A stretch of 64,000 bases of DNA, taken from Aspidiotus rigidus (taxonomy: Eukaryota; Arthropoda; Insecta; Hemiptera; Diaspididae). The translations under genes and the position numbers were made by a program. The notes under the pieces were generated by a model. It made no database searches. It was not told where the DNA came from and was given only the letters and a program-made list of their open reading frames with translations. The stretch is from NCBI GenBank assembly GCA_035079385.1, contig JAVHKY010000052.1, forward strand, positions 3,844,001 through 3,908,000, given 5' to 3'. Shown here one piece after another: positions 1 to 11,889 of this stretch (positions within the stretch are counted from its first letter, which is position 1; the number at the start of each line of letters is the position of its first letter).

Positions 1-2028
1 TCCCTTTACTTTAAATCAAGTTTAATAACTGACTGTTTAATTCTAAATGTCGATTAGTCATCCCTATTTTATATACTTATAAAGTTACTGTTGTAGTCTT
101 GGCCGTAAATTGAATCCGATGTGCAAATTTGTACAACCGAGCTAAAACCGGTTCCTTTCCACATATTTAAGTTACCCACTATCCGAATTGTTTGAAATTA
201 ATTTTCGGTAACGAAACTAATACTCACGCGATCCCATGCTCAGATTTGTCCACAATATCTCAACGTATAATACGTATGAATGTGTGAAAAAATTTTACGA
301 CTTATTCGGTATTAAGAATAGGTTTCTGTTTCAAAGTACTACCTAGCTACCGTATGTATTTATCATCTTGTTCTCATTCACCCTTCGATATCTTTATTCG
401 AACGAGACAGGTTTCTCTATTTTATATTCTCGGACAGCTAATTCTTAAATGAGGCGTAAAATTCTACGATACCGCGAATAGGAACTGTGGCTACGTTCAT
501 TTTAACTCGCGTGCACAGCAAATCGATGACCCAAATTTTAATTAATAACCATCGGTGGTTACCTCGAACTTGGAACTCATCTCCCCCTTTCGAATACCTA
601 CTAGCAGAACCACGCTGGATGAATGAAAACTCTTTAAAGTATTCAATGTGAAAATATAGTCGCGCAATAAAAGTAAGTCGTGCGGCTATTGTTGGACAAT
701 GTTTTTTTTTCCTTTTCTCTCTTTCTCGCTTTCCTGTGTATAAAATATCTTCATGAGCTGCGCGCACTATTAGAAAACTACGGACTTGTTGCTGACCCTT
801 TTCTTGACATTATCGAAGCAGTCAGAGGGATGATATTTGTCCACGAACAAACGAATTAGGTCAGTGATTCGGGTCAATGAAATTACAAAAAACAGTTCGA
901 GGGAAATACGAATTCGAAAAAGTTCTTTTGTTGGTAAGATATATTGACTGAAAAAATTAAATGATGACTGTCATATCGATTTCTGGTACGGGATTTAATA
1001 TATTCACTGGAACGAATGTCCTTTAAGTTTTTTCTCCTTACTTGGTCAGTTCTCTTATTTGTCTGTTTGCAGTACAATATGAAACTGTTGTACATGCAAA
1101 CTCGTATCAGGCCTCTATTTGTCATACAGAATTATATTAGCTAATTGTCAGATTTTCCAGTTTGCTTTGAGTAACATTTTGATAACTCGGTATCATGTGT
1201 TCTAGTTTAACGGAACTAGACTCCTGTGTCCTCATCGATTTACTCAATTTCTTTTTCATTTGGCTCCAATCTCAACTTTCTCCTTCCTCAATCACCAGTT
1301 TTTCTGTCCCACCATTGAGCAAAATTATTAAAAGGAAAGAAATATTAAATTTCGGTGTGCAATAGAAATCGGCATGCATGACATGCCGATTTCCATTGCG
1401 TACCATCTCGCTTACATGTGTACTTTTTAGTATTGCAGGTAGTACGGCAGGGACAGCGATGATATCCCTGTCCTCTCTGTAATGACCCCAGCTTGACAAG
1501 TTCACGAATGCTCTGCTTCCCAGAGAACCGAATTTCGTTGGCGCGATTGTGTTCCGCATAAATTGTGTATTTTGAGGACTCTATTGTGTCGACTCCCTAT
1601 TTGGAATTTTTTTTATCTTTCCTCTAGAACAACGACCACAAGGTTGCTCGGGTCTTCCCGACTGCGAGCATTTATGGCCGTCGGGAATCGGAAAAATGAT
1701 GTTGCCGACGACGGTCACGTGGGGCAGAACACCGTCAGATCTAGTATTTATGCGTTCGCATTGGTGCTTCAAATTTTCAACAATAATTTACTGCCGCCCA
1801 GGACCCGGCCGATTTACTTCTCTTCCATAACGTATCAATTTTTTTTTGTTCGTGTATGAGACTGCCGTGAAACACACGTGTTTGACTCGAGAGGATTAGG
1901 AGTTGTACAGAGGAAAAACCAAGCCAGAAGAAACGGAAGTGATTTGAGCTGCTTATATGTATAGGGATTTGGAAGAAGGAGTTTGGGTGGGTGGTGGAAT
2001 ATAGTAGTACGAGTAAAGAGAGTGGAGT
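1..2028. other. No gene supported; AT-rich intergenic or intronic DNA
   Basis: Short open frames occur on both strands, but none has a recognisable motif, splice-site context or convincing coding character. The one structured item is the hairpin at 1359-1399, listed separately. The last 150 bases lead into the hAT-like remnant without a visible terminal repeat. Confidence 0.6.
1359..1399. repeat. 18-bp hairpin
   Basis: Two 18-base arms (1359-1376 and 1382-1399) around a 5-base loop pair with a single mismatch; the inner part is AAATCGGCATG against CATGCCGATTT. There is no terminator-like T-run, so this is probably a decayed inverted repeat and not an RNA signal. Confidence 0.6.
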
Positions 2029-3042
2029 TTGCTAAATGGAAATATGACGAATCGAAGAGATGAGTTTATTGAGGATATCTTGGTGAATTTCAAAATAATA
2101 ACTGGAGCGGACGGCGAGCTCGAAAACCACGCTCAAGCGCAATACCATAAGAACGCTGTTTTGGAAAATTTCTTGAAAAATTATCACAACCTCACTCTTG
2201 AAGTCCAAAACCGTTTGAACAAATCTAATTTAATAAAGAAGGAAGGCAATGAATCGAGACTAAAGCCAATAGTTGAGACCATGATTTTCTGTAGAAAGCA
2301 AAATATATCTCTGCGAGGTCATCGAGACGATCGACGGTCCAACCCTGGAAAATTCTCCCCCAATGAACGACAATGGCAATTTTCGAACCTTTTTACGTTT
2401 TTGAGTAGATAAGGGACGGGGTATTAGAGGAGCATCTCCAGAACGCTTCGTCTAGGGTCACATACATCAGTAAAACTGTCCAAAATTCATTAATTGACCA
2501 GTGCTGTCGCTTAGAAATTTTTGGTGATATTTTGAAACAAGTACGTAATCCTGTCTTCTTCTCCACTATGTTTGACAAAGCTTCAGATTTATCAGGTAAA
2601 GCTCAGGTGTCCGTCGTGCTTATTCGTTATATTCATACTCCTTATGACAAGTCGGTGAGAGGGTTTCATAACATTTATCGACGCCTTTGAGGAGCTTTTG
2701 TCTAGTAGAGAAAATGAGTCTGTGTCCGAGAATGAGGACACAGAAAACGAAGTGAAGGATACGAATGGGAATATAGTCGAGCTTTCACTGACAGGAATAG
2801 CACTTACCAATCTCGTTTTGAAAGAAATGAAAAATATAAATTTGCGTCTGGATGATTGCGTCGAAATTGGCTCCGACAGGAGGCGGGAGAACTACAACGT
2901 CGAGGACTGCAAAAGTTATTATCGCGTCGGTGTATGCGCACCCCTTCTTGATGAAATCATCAATGATAGGAGAACACAATTTTCTTCCGAAGTCCTAAAT
3001 TCTATCAAATTATTGAAATTAATGCCATTCAAAAGTAATTAA
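2029..3042 (+). pseudogene. hAT-type (DUF4371-like) transposase fragment, frameshifted and internally deleted
   Basis: Three consecutive frames carry a run of motifs that I recognise from hAT-like transposases of the ZMYM1/DUF4371 type. 2029-2405 has an N-terminal block with LKPIVETMIFC and ISLRGHRDD. 2408-2690 has HLQNASSRVTYISKTVQNS, then FFSTMFDKASDLSGKAQVSV, the catalytic-aspartate region. 2665-3042 resumes as FITFIDAFEELL, then LTGIALTNLVLK and LDDCVEIGSD. The frame changes near 2405 and 2665 are probable frameshifts. After GSD the expected glycine-rich block and a long stretch of the family are missing; the sequence jumps to YYRVGVCAPLLDEIINDR, which normally lies much further downstream. 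The C-terminal dimerisation domain was not found, and no terminal inverted repeats or 8-bp target duplication were identified. The element is dead, and the family assignment is fairly secure. Confidence 0.8.
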
Positions 3043-3620
3043 TCTTTCAAGTTCTGAGAAACTGACATTGGTTGACGTATTTTATGGCAGGGGCTCTGAA
3101 CCCACCCCTTTCCCTACCTCTTCACTACATCACTTATGGGTAGTCTTTGTCGAGAGGACTGATACTGCCCAGATTCTGTTCAAATTTGTATTTCGAGTAG
3201 TCAGAAGATAGGAAGTTGAAAATTATTTGTTTTATTGTTCCTCATCCAAGCCATTGAGAAATTTTTTTGAGGGCTTGGAAAATTAGATTGAAGCAATACT
3301 ACTTAGTTCAGAAATATGTTACTAGTCAATTTGTACAAGCCTTGTGCAATGTCAAAAGGTAAGAGTACTTGGAACGCCATGAGTACCTTCGATTAGAATC
3401 CTTTAAAAATAAGTGGAGTTATGGGCTGACGTTGTAATTTATTTTTACAGTCCCCTTTTAAGATGAGGAACTTGTCGGATTACACTGCACTGTCTAACAG
3501 TGTTTTAGGAACATTAAAAACAAACGTTGATTTTAACGCTAAAAGCGATTCTGTTGGCTGTTTTTTGCTAGCACGTCTCAGTTTGTCTGAATAGAACTAA
3601 ACCAAAGATTGTACGGCACT

Positions 3621-4730
3621 CAAACACAATTGCTGCGCTGCGTTGCCTACTATACCATAGCTGTGCGTGCGGTCGCAATAAATAAATAAAATATGAATAA
3701 ATAAATAAATAAACATATTGTTAGTCCTTAACCAAACTCTAGTTTAAAATAAGTTATGATCCACTCGCATTTAAAAAAATATATATTACTGAACCTTAAC
3801 CAAACCCTATTTTAAAATAAATTGTGTTAGCCTCTAAATTTTGGCGCCATATTGAAAAAAACAAGACTAAGTTGCCAGACGCCTCAGTATATAGGTCTCT
3901 TCAATTTTTTTTCTCTCTCTTTCTTTTCAATTTCTATCTGTTAATTTATGAGAATTTATATTCTCATTTTTTTCAAAAACTGAAACCAAAACCAAACAGA
4001 TACTGTTGGTCTTTTTTTTTTTTTTTTCAACATCTAGAATACATCCATTATTGCACTATTATTGTGAAAAACAACTATGACAAAAACGGAGAGATTGTCC
4101 AGAGTAATATTCTTATAATGAACACACCAGAAAGAAAAACAATGAGGTATCAAAAAAGAAGAAACTTTTTTAGAGACTGTATAAGAATTCGGAAAATACC
4201 ATACAGAAATAAAACTTACCAAGACTGAACAGTAATTTGAAAAATGCTATGCAAAAATAAAATCTGGGTGACTTGTATACCTTCTTAACCACGCAATAAA
4301 TGCAACGATAAGTGCAGTATTATTATCAATATTGATTGACGTGCCAAGAAGAAAAACTCTCAAAATTTGGAAATTGCTATGCAAAAATAAAATCTCAAGA
4401 AAAACTTCCGAAATAAAATAAAATCTCAAATAACAGCTAATGTATGTATAACTTGATTAACATCACAATACATTTTTGCGGTGAGAACCTCTTTTTTTCC
4501 CCCGCGATTGCATAGGGGCTCTAAGCCTTGCTAGATGCAAGAGCCCCAAAAAGAAAACAAACGAACTTGGTTATGTTGGTTTTTAACGTCATGTTCTCAA
4601 CAACTTGACCGCAGAAATTGCTTGCTGGAGAACTGAAAATTCATGCTCTTGAGTGCTTTATGATACATTTTGTAGCCCGCCCCCTGTGTACTTGAAATAT
4701 GCACGCTTGGCAACGCAGCAATTGTGTTCA
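3621..4730. repeat. Inverted-repeat pair enclosing about 1.1 kb (possible non-autonomous DNA element)
   Basis: The bases at 3621-3647 (core CACAATTGCTGCG, then TGCGTTGCC) reappear reverse-complemented at 4709-4730 with a 4-base deletion. The interior is AT-rich and non-coding. It contains an AATA-type simple repeat (3676-3714), a roughly 30-bp unit repeated at 3726 and 3793 (CCTTAACCAAAC), and a 20-bp repeat (GCTATGCAAAAATAAAATCT) near 4243 and 4376. No target duplication is visible, so the pair could be chance or the remains of a transposon. Confidence 0.35.
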
Positions 4731-7700
4731 ACAGTTGTGCACATGTTGTGCAATATTCAGATTATTCTCATTAGCCTCAAGCTATAGATTATGACATGAG
4801 AAGCTCCACATCTATTTACCCCAACTTACCCTAGAGCCTGTTTAAAATATTGTCAGTCTTATTCTAAATTACACCAACTTTGATTGTAAACAACAAATTG
4901 TTCCATAAGAAATTTACAGAAACGTTTCAATCTTACCTTTAGATGATAGATACTTGCAAGAGTAAAAAGCAAAAGCAGAAAAATTACAAGAGTAAAGAAA
5001 GTTGCAAAAACCACAAGTTGAGTCAATATAAGAGAGCTTTATTTTCATTTTCCAAGAATCGATTATTTACATTTCAAATTTCAGTTTGTAATAATTTCTC
5101 AAGTAGACTATTTAAAATTAATTACTTATTTTTGTTGTTTGGGTATCAATACACCCCCATTAAAATGAAGATCTGTAAATTTAAAATAAGGGATTTAATT
5201 TATTTTTTAGTGTTCCAGATTTTATAACATTTTTGAATATTCCAACAGAAATTACAGGAAAACAAGACGTATTGGAGAGAAACGGCAAACAATATTGTTT
5301 TCAGCGTCAAAAATACTTTTAAAATCAACTGTGATTGTTCATGTTACTGATTTTTTTTTTTTGACACTGTTAGTGAAGCTTGTGCATCCCTTGGTAACGC
5401 TGACCTACGTATTTTGCTTTGGCATTATGTCAGTAGTCTACTTATGTCAAGTAGGTCAAATTGTGATAAACTGTTCTTAGTCATAGGAATAGGATTAGAG
5501 AAGTAAGGAGATGAATGATACAACTGAATAGAGCGGTCCATTTTGTCACTTGTTTTTCTAGTTGTAAAATGGACTTGCTTGACCTCATTTGTCAAATGAT
5601 GAATCTAGGATAGCACTTTCCTTTGTAAAATTTCTTAAATAATAGTTGACTTTTCTCATGAATGTTTACTGTACAATCCAAACTTAAAATAGCCTACAGC
5701 CATGCATTGTATAAAATGAATTGAATTAATATGTTTTTGAATGTTACGGCTGTACATATTTAAGGGTAGAATTCTCAGATAAGTACAAAATTACAAAAAA
5801 CCGCAAGGTTCGAGTTTTCTTTCGTTCACACTTTGAAGATGGTTCTTTAACCAAAAGCGCTAGGCGGCTGTAACAGTAATTCCTAGCGTTTTTTTTTTTT
5901 TTGATTTTGAACTCATTTGAGTATTTTTCCGCTCAAAATGTACTTTTTTTCATAATTATTTTTCGTATCCAGCTGTAAGTCGGTTGTTTATCACAAAAAT
6001 ACAAAAAAAGAGTCGTTTGTCTGACGAAATAATCAACTTCGGTTATTTCATGCTCTTGGTTCACACACTTGAAGGCAGACCTTTTTTTTCTCTCTCTCTC
6101 TCGCTCATTTCAACTCAAATTTTCCAAGCTTCTCGAGAAATATGCTGTAGTATTGTCTTTTCTCCTTCCCAATAGAAACTTTATAACTCTGAAATGCATT
6201 CACGAATTTTCGCGTCTAATAATCTCACATCGTATAATAATGTAACAGTCCTTTTTCCCGTCGCAGGAAAAGAAATATTCTGTATTGGAAAGGGAAGGAA
6301 AAAGAAAGAGAGAGAGATGGAGATACATGCGGGGAAAAAAAAAGAATTCGAGTCAAGTACCCTATGTCATTCTTTTCACCCACTTGTCAAAATCATTTCA
6401 ACATTCAGCCCACTCGTTCAACATTACAGATCACGATTATTGTCCCGCTCAAACCATCGACTTGCGGTGCGAATGTTATGATATAGAGTGGATACCCTCA
6501 AAATTTTGGGTCGAATTTTATGTTCGTCGTCGTATTCTGCAATTTATTGCGCAGTATTTCACGTAACCTTCGATGCACGGTAGCATGGATGTGTGTAGCT
6601 ATATACGTCAAACATTTCGATATAAAATATATAGCAGATTAAAAACAGCATGTCGAGACTTACAGAGTGCAGTGATGAAGTGAAGTAATTGTAAAGAGGA
6701 AATCGCCGTTTCATTTTCGACCGATTCTTATCGTCTACGCCACGGTCATAAAAATTTGATAATTTTTTGCTATTTTTCCCGCATATGCATTCGCTTTTCG
6801 CGAAAGATGTTATGGGGAAGTCAACACCTGCTGAACAGCGATATATCCTCTTTTCTAGCGGGAGTGTTTCTTTCCGTCAAATTACAAATATACGATCCAT
6901 TGTACGATGCGGAAATTCGACGTACATCGGCGGGAAGAGTGATCTCTTTGTCCTCTCATATGTGCCATGGGCTCTAAATTGGACATGACGATTTTAATTA
7001 GGCTTACGTTCTTGAAATGCACGCGAGCCCGAACATACGGTCAGGTAGACGGTCTTCTGGAGGTGCGTGGACTATCTTTTTTCGATTCACAACTTTATGC
7101 GTACATGTACACCGAGAAGTACAGATTCTATACAGGCGCATTGTTCTTCGATGTCATAAAACGTCATTACGTCCAAATATATAAGGGACGGAATATTTAG
7201 TTATTTTTCAGTGTGGGTAGCGTGAGAGATGTTTACATGCAATATGTGCACTGTACATATGCAAGTATTATAAGACATTTATAATAGAACGAGCGCGCAT
7301 AAATGAGGGTCTTCCGTTTTACAAAGTAACCCTCATTGGACAGTGGTCAGTCGTTTTTTATACACATACCTATAGTTAAATTTACGTTCTCGGTCTCGCT
7401 TCCGCACTTTACTAGGCTTTGAAAACCATCATTTACTATTCTATTACACTGATTAACGTATTGTGAAGAACAACGTGCTTAATTTTCCTTGTCAAAATGC
7501 GCGCACGATCGTAAGAATGACGTCATATGTGCTGAAATGGGTTCTATAACTTTTAAACTTGATTAACGAGAACACGAGAAACAACGAGAGAGAAAGAAAG
7601 AGCGAATATGATGGAGAGTAAGTGGTGGATGAAGACTAGTGGGACCGAAATCGAATGCTTTAATTTATTCATACCCGTAACAACAATAATTATGATGGTA

Positions 7701-8222
7701 ATCAAGGGTGAATGAACGTGGTCAGGCTCACTTTGTATGCTTGTTCCGAGAGAAGTCTTGAGTACATTCTCAAATGAACCACTTTTATTATATTATAGCC
7801 TATTATTTTTATTCAAAAATAGGTATCGGAACGATCAGATAAAAGTTTTGAAATCGAATGGAGTCTTCCAGGTTACGAGCCATTTTAATGGAATGATTTA
7901 AAATTTCGTTATGTGCTTGTGTTCTAAATTATTTCTATTCGAAGCTTTGTACTACGATGAACTTCGGCTCTTAAATTTCAACGATTTGCCCAAGATAGAA
8001 TGGCAAAAATTCAAATCGCTCGCGCCAGAGGAGAGAAGCCCGGTGTGGAATAGATGAGTGCAAATTGGGCTATTACAAAATCACATCTACAAAAAAACAT
8101 TTACGCAGTCGCGTGAGTAGTACACGACTTTTCGTCTCACAATTCAAAACTCATTAAGATCACCATAATGTCTGATGAAAGCCTTTATGATCCTCTTACA
8201 ATAATTAATTATAATCACAAAA
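4731..8222. other. No gene supported
   Basis: AT-rich DNA with many short, unrecognised open frames. A small hairpin with a T-tract lies at 5853-5892 (see findings). Nothing else structured was recognised. Confidence 0.6.
5853..5892. repeat. Hairpin CGCTAGG/CCTAGCG followed by a T-tract
   Basis: The arms CGCTAGG (5858-5864) and CCTAGCG (5882-5888) pair, flanked by A4 and a long T-run that extends the stem. Just upstream, TGGTTCTTTAACCA (from 5840) is a second small stem. A diverged relative with AACCAAAAGCGACTA occurs near 9500. The layout resembles decayed Penelope-associated hairpins, but the evidence is weak. Confidence 0.35.
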
Positions 8223-8495
8223 TTACAATATTAGGCCCGTGCGTCGGGCGTAGGCCTCCCTCAACCTGTACCATTCATGCCTGTCCTGAGCCACTCCTTT
8301 GTTCCCTCCTAGGAATTTTATAATATCATCTTCCTACCTAATTTTTTGTTTTTCTTTTCTCCTCCCTTCCTTCAAAAACCAGTTTTCAATTTTGTAGGTC
8401 CATCTTTCTTTGTTCTGTCTCAATATGTGACCAGTCCAATCCCATTTTATCATTCTTGCTGCGTGACGTTCTGGCCCCTTGTGAAACTCCTGAGG
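8223..8495 (-). pseudogene. C-terminal tail of an RTE-like endonuclease/reverse transcriptase
   Basis: Read on the reverse strand, the segment gives ARMIKWDWTGHILRQNKERW, then EDDIIKFLGG and GVAQDRHEWYRLREAYARRT, ending at a TAA (8225-8223). This is the characteristic carboxy-terminal region of arthropod RTE-type non-LTR retrotransposons: WxGHI, ERW, DDI and AQDRxxWRxLxEAY. At least one in-frame stop interrupts it, before EDDII. The reverse transcriptase and endonuclease domains are absent. The fragment stops near 8495, where a G-run and the tandem repeats of 8510-9055 begin. It is probably a 5'-truncated, decayed copy. Its tail differs from that of the element at 60.9-64 kb, so it belongs to another family within the same broad group. 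Confidence 0.7.
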
Positions 8496-8509
8496 TCGGG
8501 GGGGGGGTC

Positions 8510-9055
8510 AATTTTAGAAGAAATAATTTTGGTCTCTTGTAATTTTTTCCCAAACTGCGTATTTTCCGGAATAATTGAGAAAAACGAAAATTCGGAAGAC
8601 GTTTTGTCTCCCTTTGAATGGATTTACGGATGTTTGGGAGCGATAAAAATAGGCATCAGTTGTCAAAAAATTTTATGGAAAATAATTTTTGTGTCGCGTA
8701 ATATTTTCATAAACAGCATATTTTTCGAGATAATTGGGAAAAACAGAAATGTTGAAAAACTTGGTCTCTCCCTTGTGGACCGATTTGGAAATTTTACAAG
8801 GAATAATTTTTGTGTGTTGTAATTTTTTCATAAACGGCTCATTTTCCGAGATAATCGCAAAAAACTGAGAATCCGAAATTGTGTCGGCCCCCTGTGGACT
8901 TTCATGGCTCTTTGGGTGGAAAAATATGACCCTCCTTGGTGATAAATTTTATAAGGAATACTTTTGGTGTCTTGTAATTTTTTCATAGCCGGCTTATTTT
9001 CCAAGATAATCGTAAAAAACTAAAATTTGGGACACGTTCCAGCCTCCTCTGTGGT
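8510..9055. repeat. Four degenerate tandem copies of a unit of about 110-165 bp
   Basis: Four successive blocks begin near 8520, 8675, 8800 and 8950. They share a core reading roughly GGAATAATTTTTGTGTC, then TTGTAATTTTTTCATAAAC, then GATAATCG. Spacing is irregular and copies diverge strongly, so this is an old array. A 158-aa open frame across part of it is a by-product of the repeat and carries no recognisable domain. Confidence 0.75.
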
Positions 9056-11130
9056 TTCCAGGGGGTTGGGGCGGTGAACTTTCAAGGTATGTTCAAGACA
9101 TCTTGAAGAACACGTTTCAGCTCTAAATCCTTTGTCTCCAATTTTTTCCGAGTAAAATACCATTTTGCCTGTGCTAATAAGAAAAATCGTTAAAATTGAA
9201 ACCGGAGTGTTTTCTTCTGTTATCATTTTTTTGTATGATAATTGGAATAAAACTCTCCCTTGAATTCGTTTTTGATTGATTTATTTATTTCGCAAATAAG
9301 TATATTTTTAGAATACAAAGTGTCCTCTCATAAAATTTATCATCAGGGGCGGGATTTTCTTATCTCATTCAAAGTATTGAAAAGATAAAAATTTACGAGG
9401 TCACGCTCCCAGACTTCATTCCCGTTCCTCCAAAAATTGAAGATTTTCAAGTACGTGGGTACAAAATAAGACTATGTTTTTGTGTGCCCCAAATATGACT
9501 TATTAACCAAAAGCGACTAAGCAGTTTTGTTCTCATATCTCTAGCGATATTTGTAATTTTTGTAATTTCGGGAAATTAATCATTTTCTTGTACAATAAGT
9601 TGCAAATTTGAGGAACGTGTAAATTCTGTCTCCCGCATAATATTATTCAAGTATTCTTGGAATGACAAAAAATTTCAGATCTCATTCGACAAAGATTTAA
9701 AATAAAATTTATAATCTTTTAAGGATACAATTAGAGATACTTGTCGTTCCTATGTGTTTTACTTCGCTCGTTCTCCCACTTTTCAAGTATAGAGGAAAAA
9801 AATGTCCCTTTGTGCACAGTGCAAAGAATCATATAGTAAATATTTCCATATCGACGTCGTGCTCAGCCGATGTCATTCCCACGAGAAGTTCTGTTTGAAA
9901 AGGCGTAAAAAATGAATAGAGTGCATCCGACCATTATCCTCGCATATCAGCGCGTGAAACGTTCCTATAATCGACTTTCCAAATGTCCAAATCATTTTCT
10001 TATTCACGAGCCCATATTATGTTGACACAAGATGACAAGGTCGCATGTACTCGATCGTTTTTCTTCGAGCGTATGTGTATGAGGTATGTGTTACTCTAAT
10101 ATCATTTTACTAACGTGAGATCATCCTGTCGACCGCTGATGCGTTTATAAAAAAAAAATCGTATCGGATCGGATAGCTTCTGAGCTCACATGAGTAACTT
10201 CATTCTTTTTGAAACGATAAAAAGGGTGAAGAATAAGAAGAGCAGAAAGAAAAGAAACAATCGACAACTGATGACAACAATATTATCGACAAGTAACTTG
10301 AGGTCGCAGATGCAAGCGGTGCTGGACCGACTAGATCGGCTACTTGATCCGAGCAGCCGAACTAGATACGCGCAGTTGACCCGAAAAGAGAGAGGGTTGT
10401 GGTGTTTTAATTTTTATAGTCATTCGGGATGAGAGGTGTCCAACGTTTTTGGCATCCAGCGGCGCGAACTTTTATCTCTATGAATATAATATGTCTCGTT
10501 TGAATAGGTCATCGCTTTGATAAATGAACTTTGGAGAGCAATATTCGAATTCGGACAATGATTTTCTCTAGATCAACGAAACAGTATTACTTACTGTGTT
10601 CTCGTGGCACAACTACAACTTCGAAAATACTCATCTTGAAATATTTTAGAATTAGGAGTGGAAAAATTTTGAAAACGTATCATCATGTCATAACATTACA
10701 CCCTTTGCAATTTCCAATTTTTTGAAGTCCCTTCTGTCTAGGAATTAATGAAAATAATTAATTCGAGTTTCAAAGTAGGTCGAGGTCATCCGGGTGGATA
10801 CAAGTACGAAATTCTCTCAGGACGATGAAAGTAATAATAGGTTCCCTGTCTCATAAAAAGTCATTATTTTCTTCTTTTTTCAAATAAAAAATCGGAGTTT
10901 AAGTGGGGGAAGGGAGCTGACAAAGTTATCAAACAAATCACACTGAGAGAAAGGGGGCGAGAAAATTGTTTGTGAATGGGTAACTAGTGGGTAATTATTT
11001 CCAAAAATGTGTAATTGTTGAAGAATCATCGGTTTAGTGTTGAAAATTGAAGAGTGGTCGTCGAAATTTTCTTCCAGTGTAGTGCCAGACGATCAGATAC
11101 GTTTCCTCTCGATATTAGAAACTTAATCAA
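9056..11130. other. No gene supported
   Basis: AT-rich sequence. The only coding-like stretch is an open frame at 10190-10432 (+, 80 codons) whose middle part (MQAVLDRLDRLLD) could form a short amphipathic helix. It has no convincing splice sites and no recognised homology, so I do not call it as a gene. Confidence 0.55.
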
Positions 11131-11889
11131 TAGTGTAGGCAAATTACAGCAATATTGAAAAAAAAAATTTGCTGGAGCAAACGTTTCTTTGCTGAAAATT
11201 GTTCAGGATGTAGTCCTGAACAAAATACTAAAAATCCCGCGTTTTCCTCCAGGAGCTTCTTTTTTTTATGGGGGTTCAAACCCCCCAAAAATTAGTTTTT
11301 CGCCTACATCGGGTGAAATTGAAATTTTATTTTAAAATATTTCAAACAAAAATTGTTCCTCGTTAAATTTCCTACCAAATAACGTATTCAATGTTCAGCC
11401 TAGGTCAATTAGTACCCCGGAAAAGCCTGCAAAGGCCGTTCAAAAGAGGTTTAAAATAAGTTTTTCCGTATATTTCCCAATACTGAAATTTTATGAAAAA
11501 ATGTTTCAAATAAAAGTTTTTCCTCGTTAAATTTCCTATCAAATGAGCTATTGAGCTTTCAGGATAGGGCAATGGTCTGCAAAAAAAGGCTTTCGATGTT
11601 GCAAATAATATAAGGATGTGCCATATTTTTCTTATGTTCAGATAGTTTTGTTGCTGTTTTATGGAAGTCTTGCATTATTACAGATTGTAAGGTCTATTTT
11701 CTTACCAGTGATAGAAATATTGAAAAGATGAAAATTAAATGAATATTTTTCTCATATTTATGACTCACAAGGTACCTAGGTATTGAAATAAAAGTAATTA
11801 AAGTCGCGTCGTATCAAAGACTCTACGGCAGCTGCAATACCTCCAACCTATGTTAGTACAAGAGACAAGCCACTGAACAAATGTTGGTT

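Noticed and set aside
1272..1859. Overlapping frames on both strands of 95-98 codons
   Set aside because: No motif. A hairpin lies within the reverse frame and the two frames flank each other without regulatory logic.
8346..8822. 158-codon forward frame
   Set aside because: It overlaps the RTE tail (opposite strand) and the degenerate tandem repeats. The repetitive peptide follows from the repeat.
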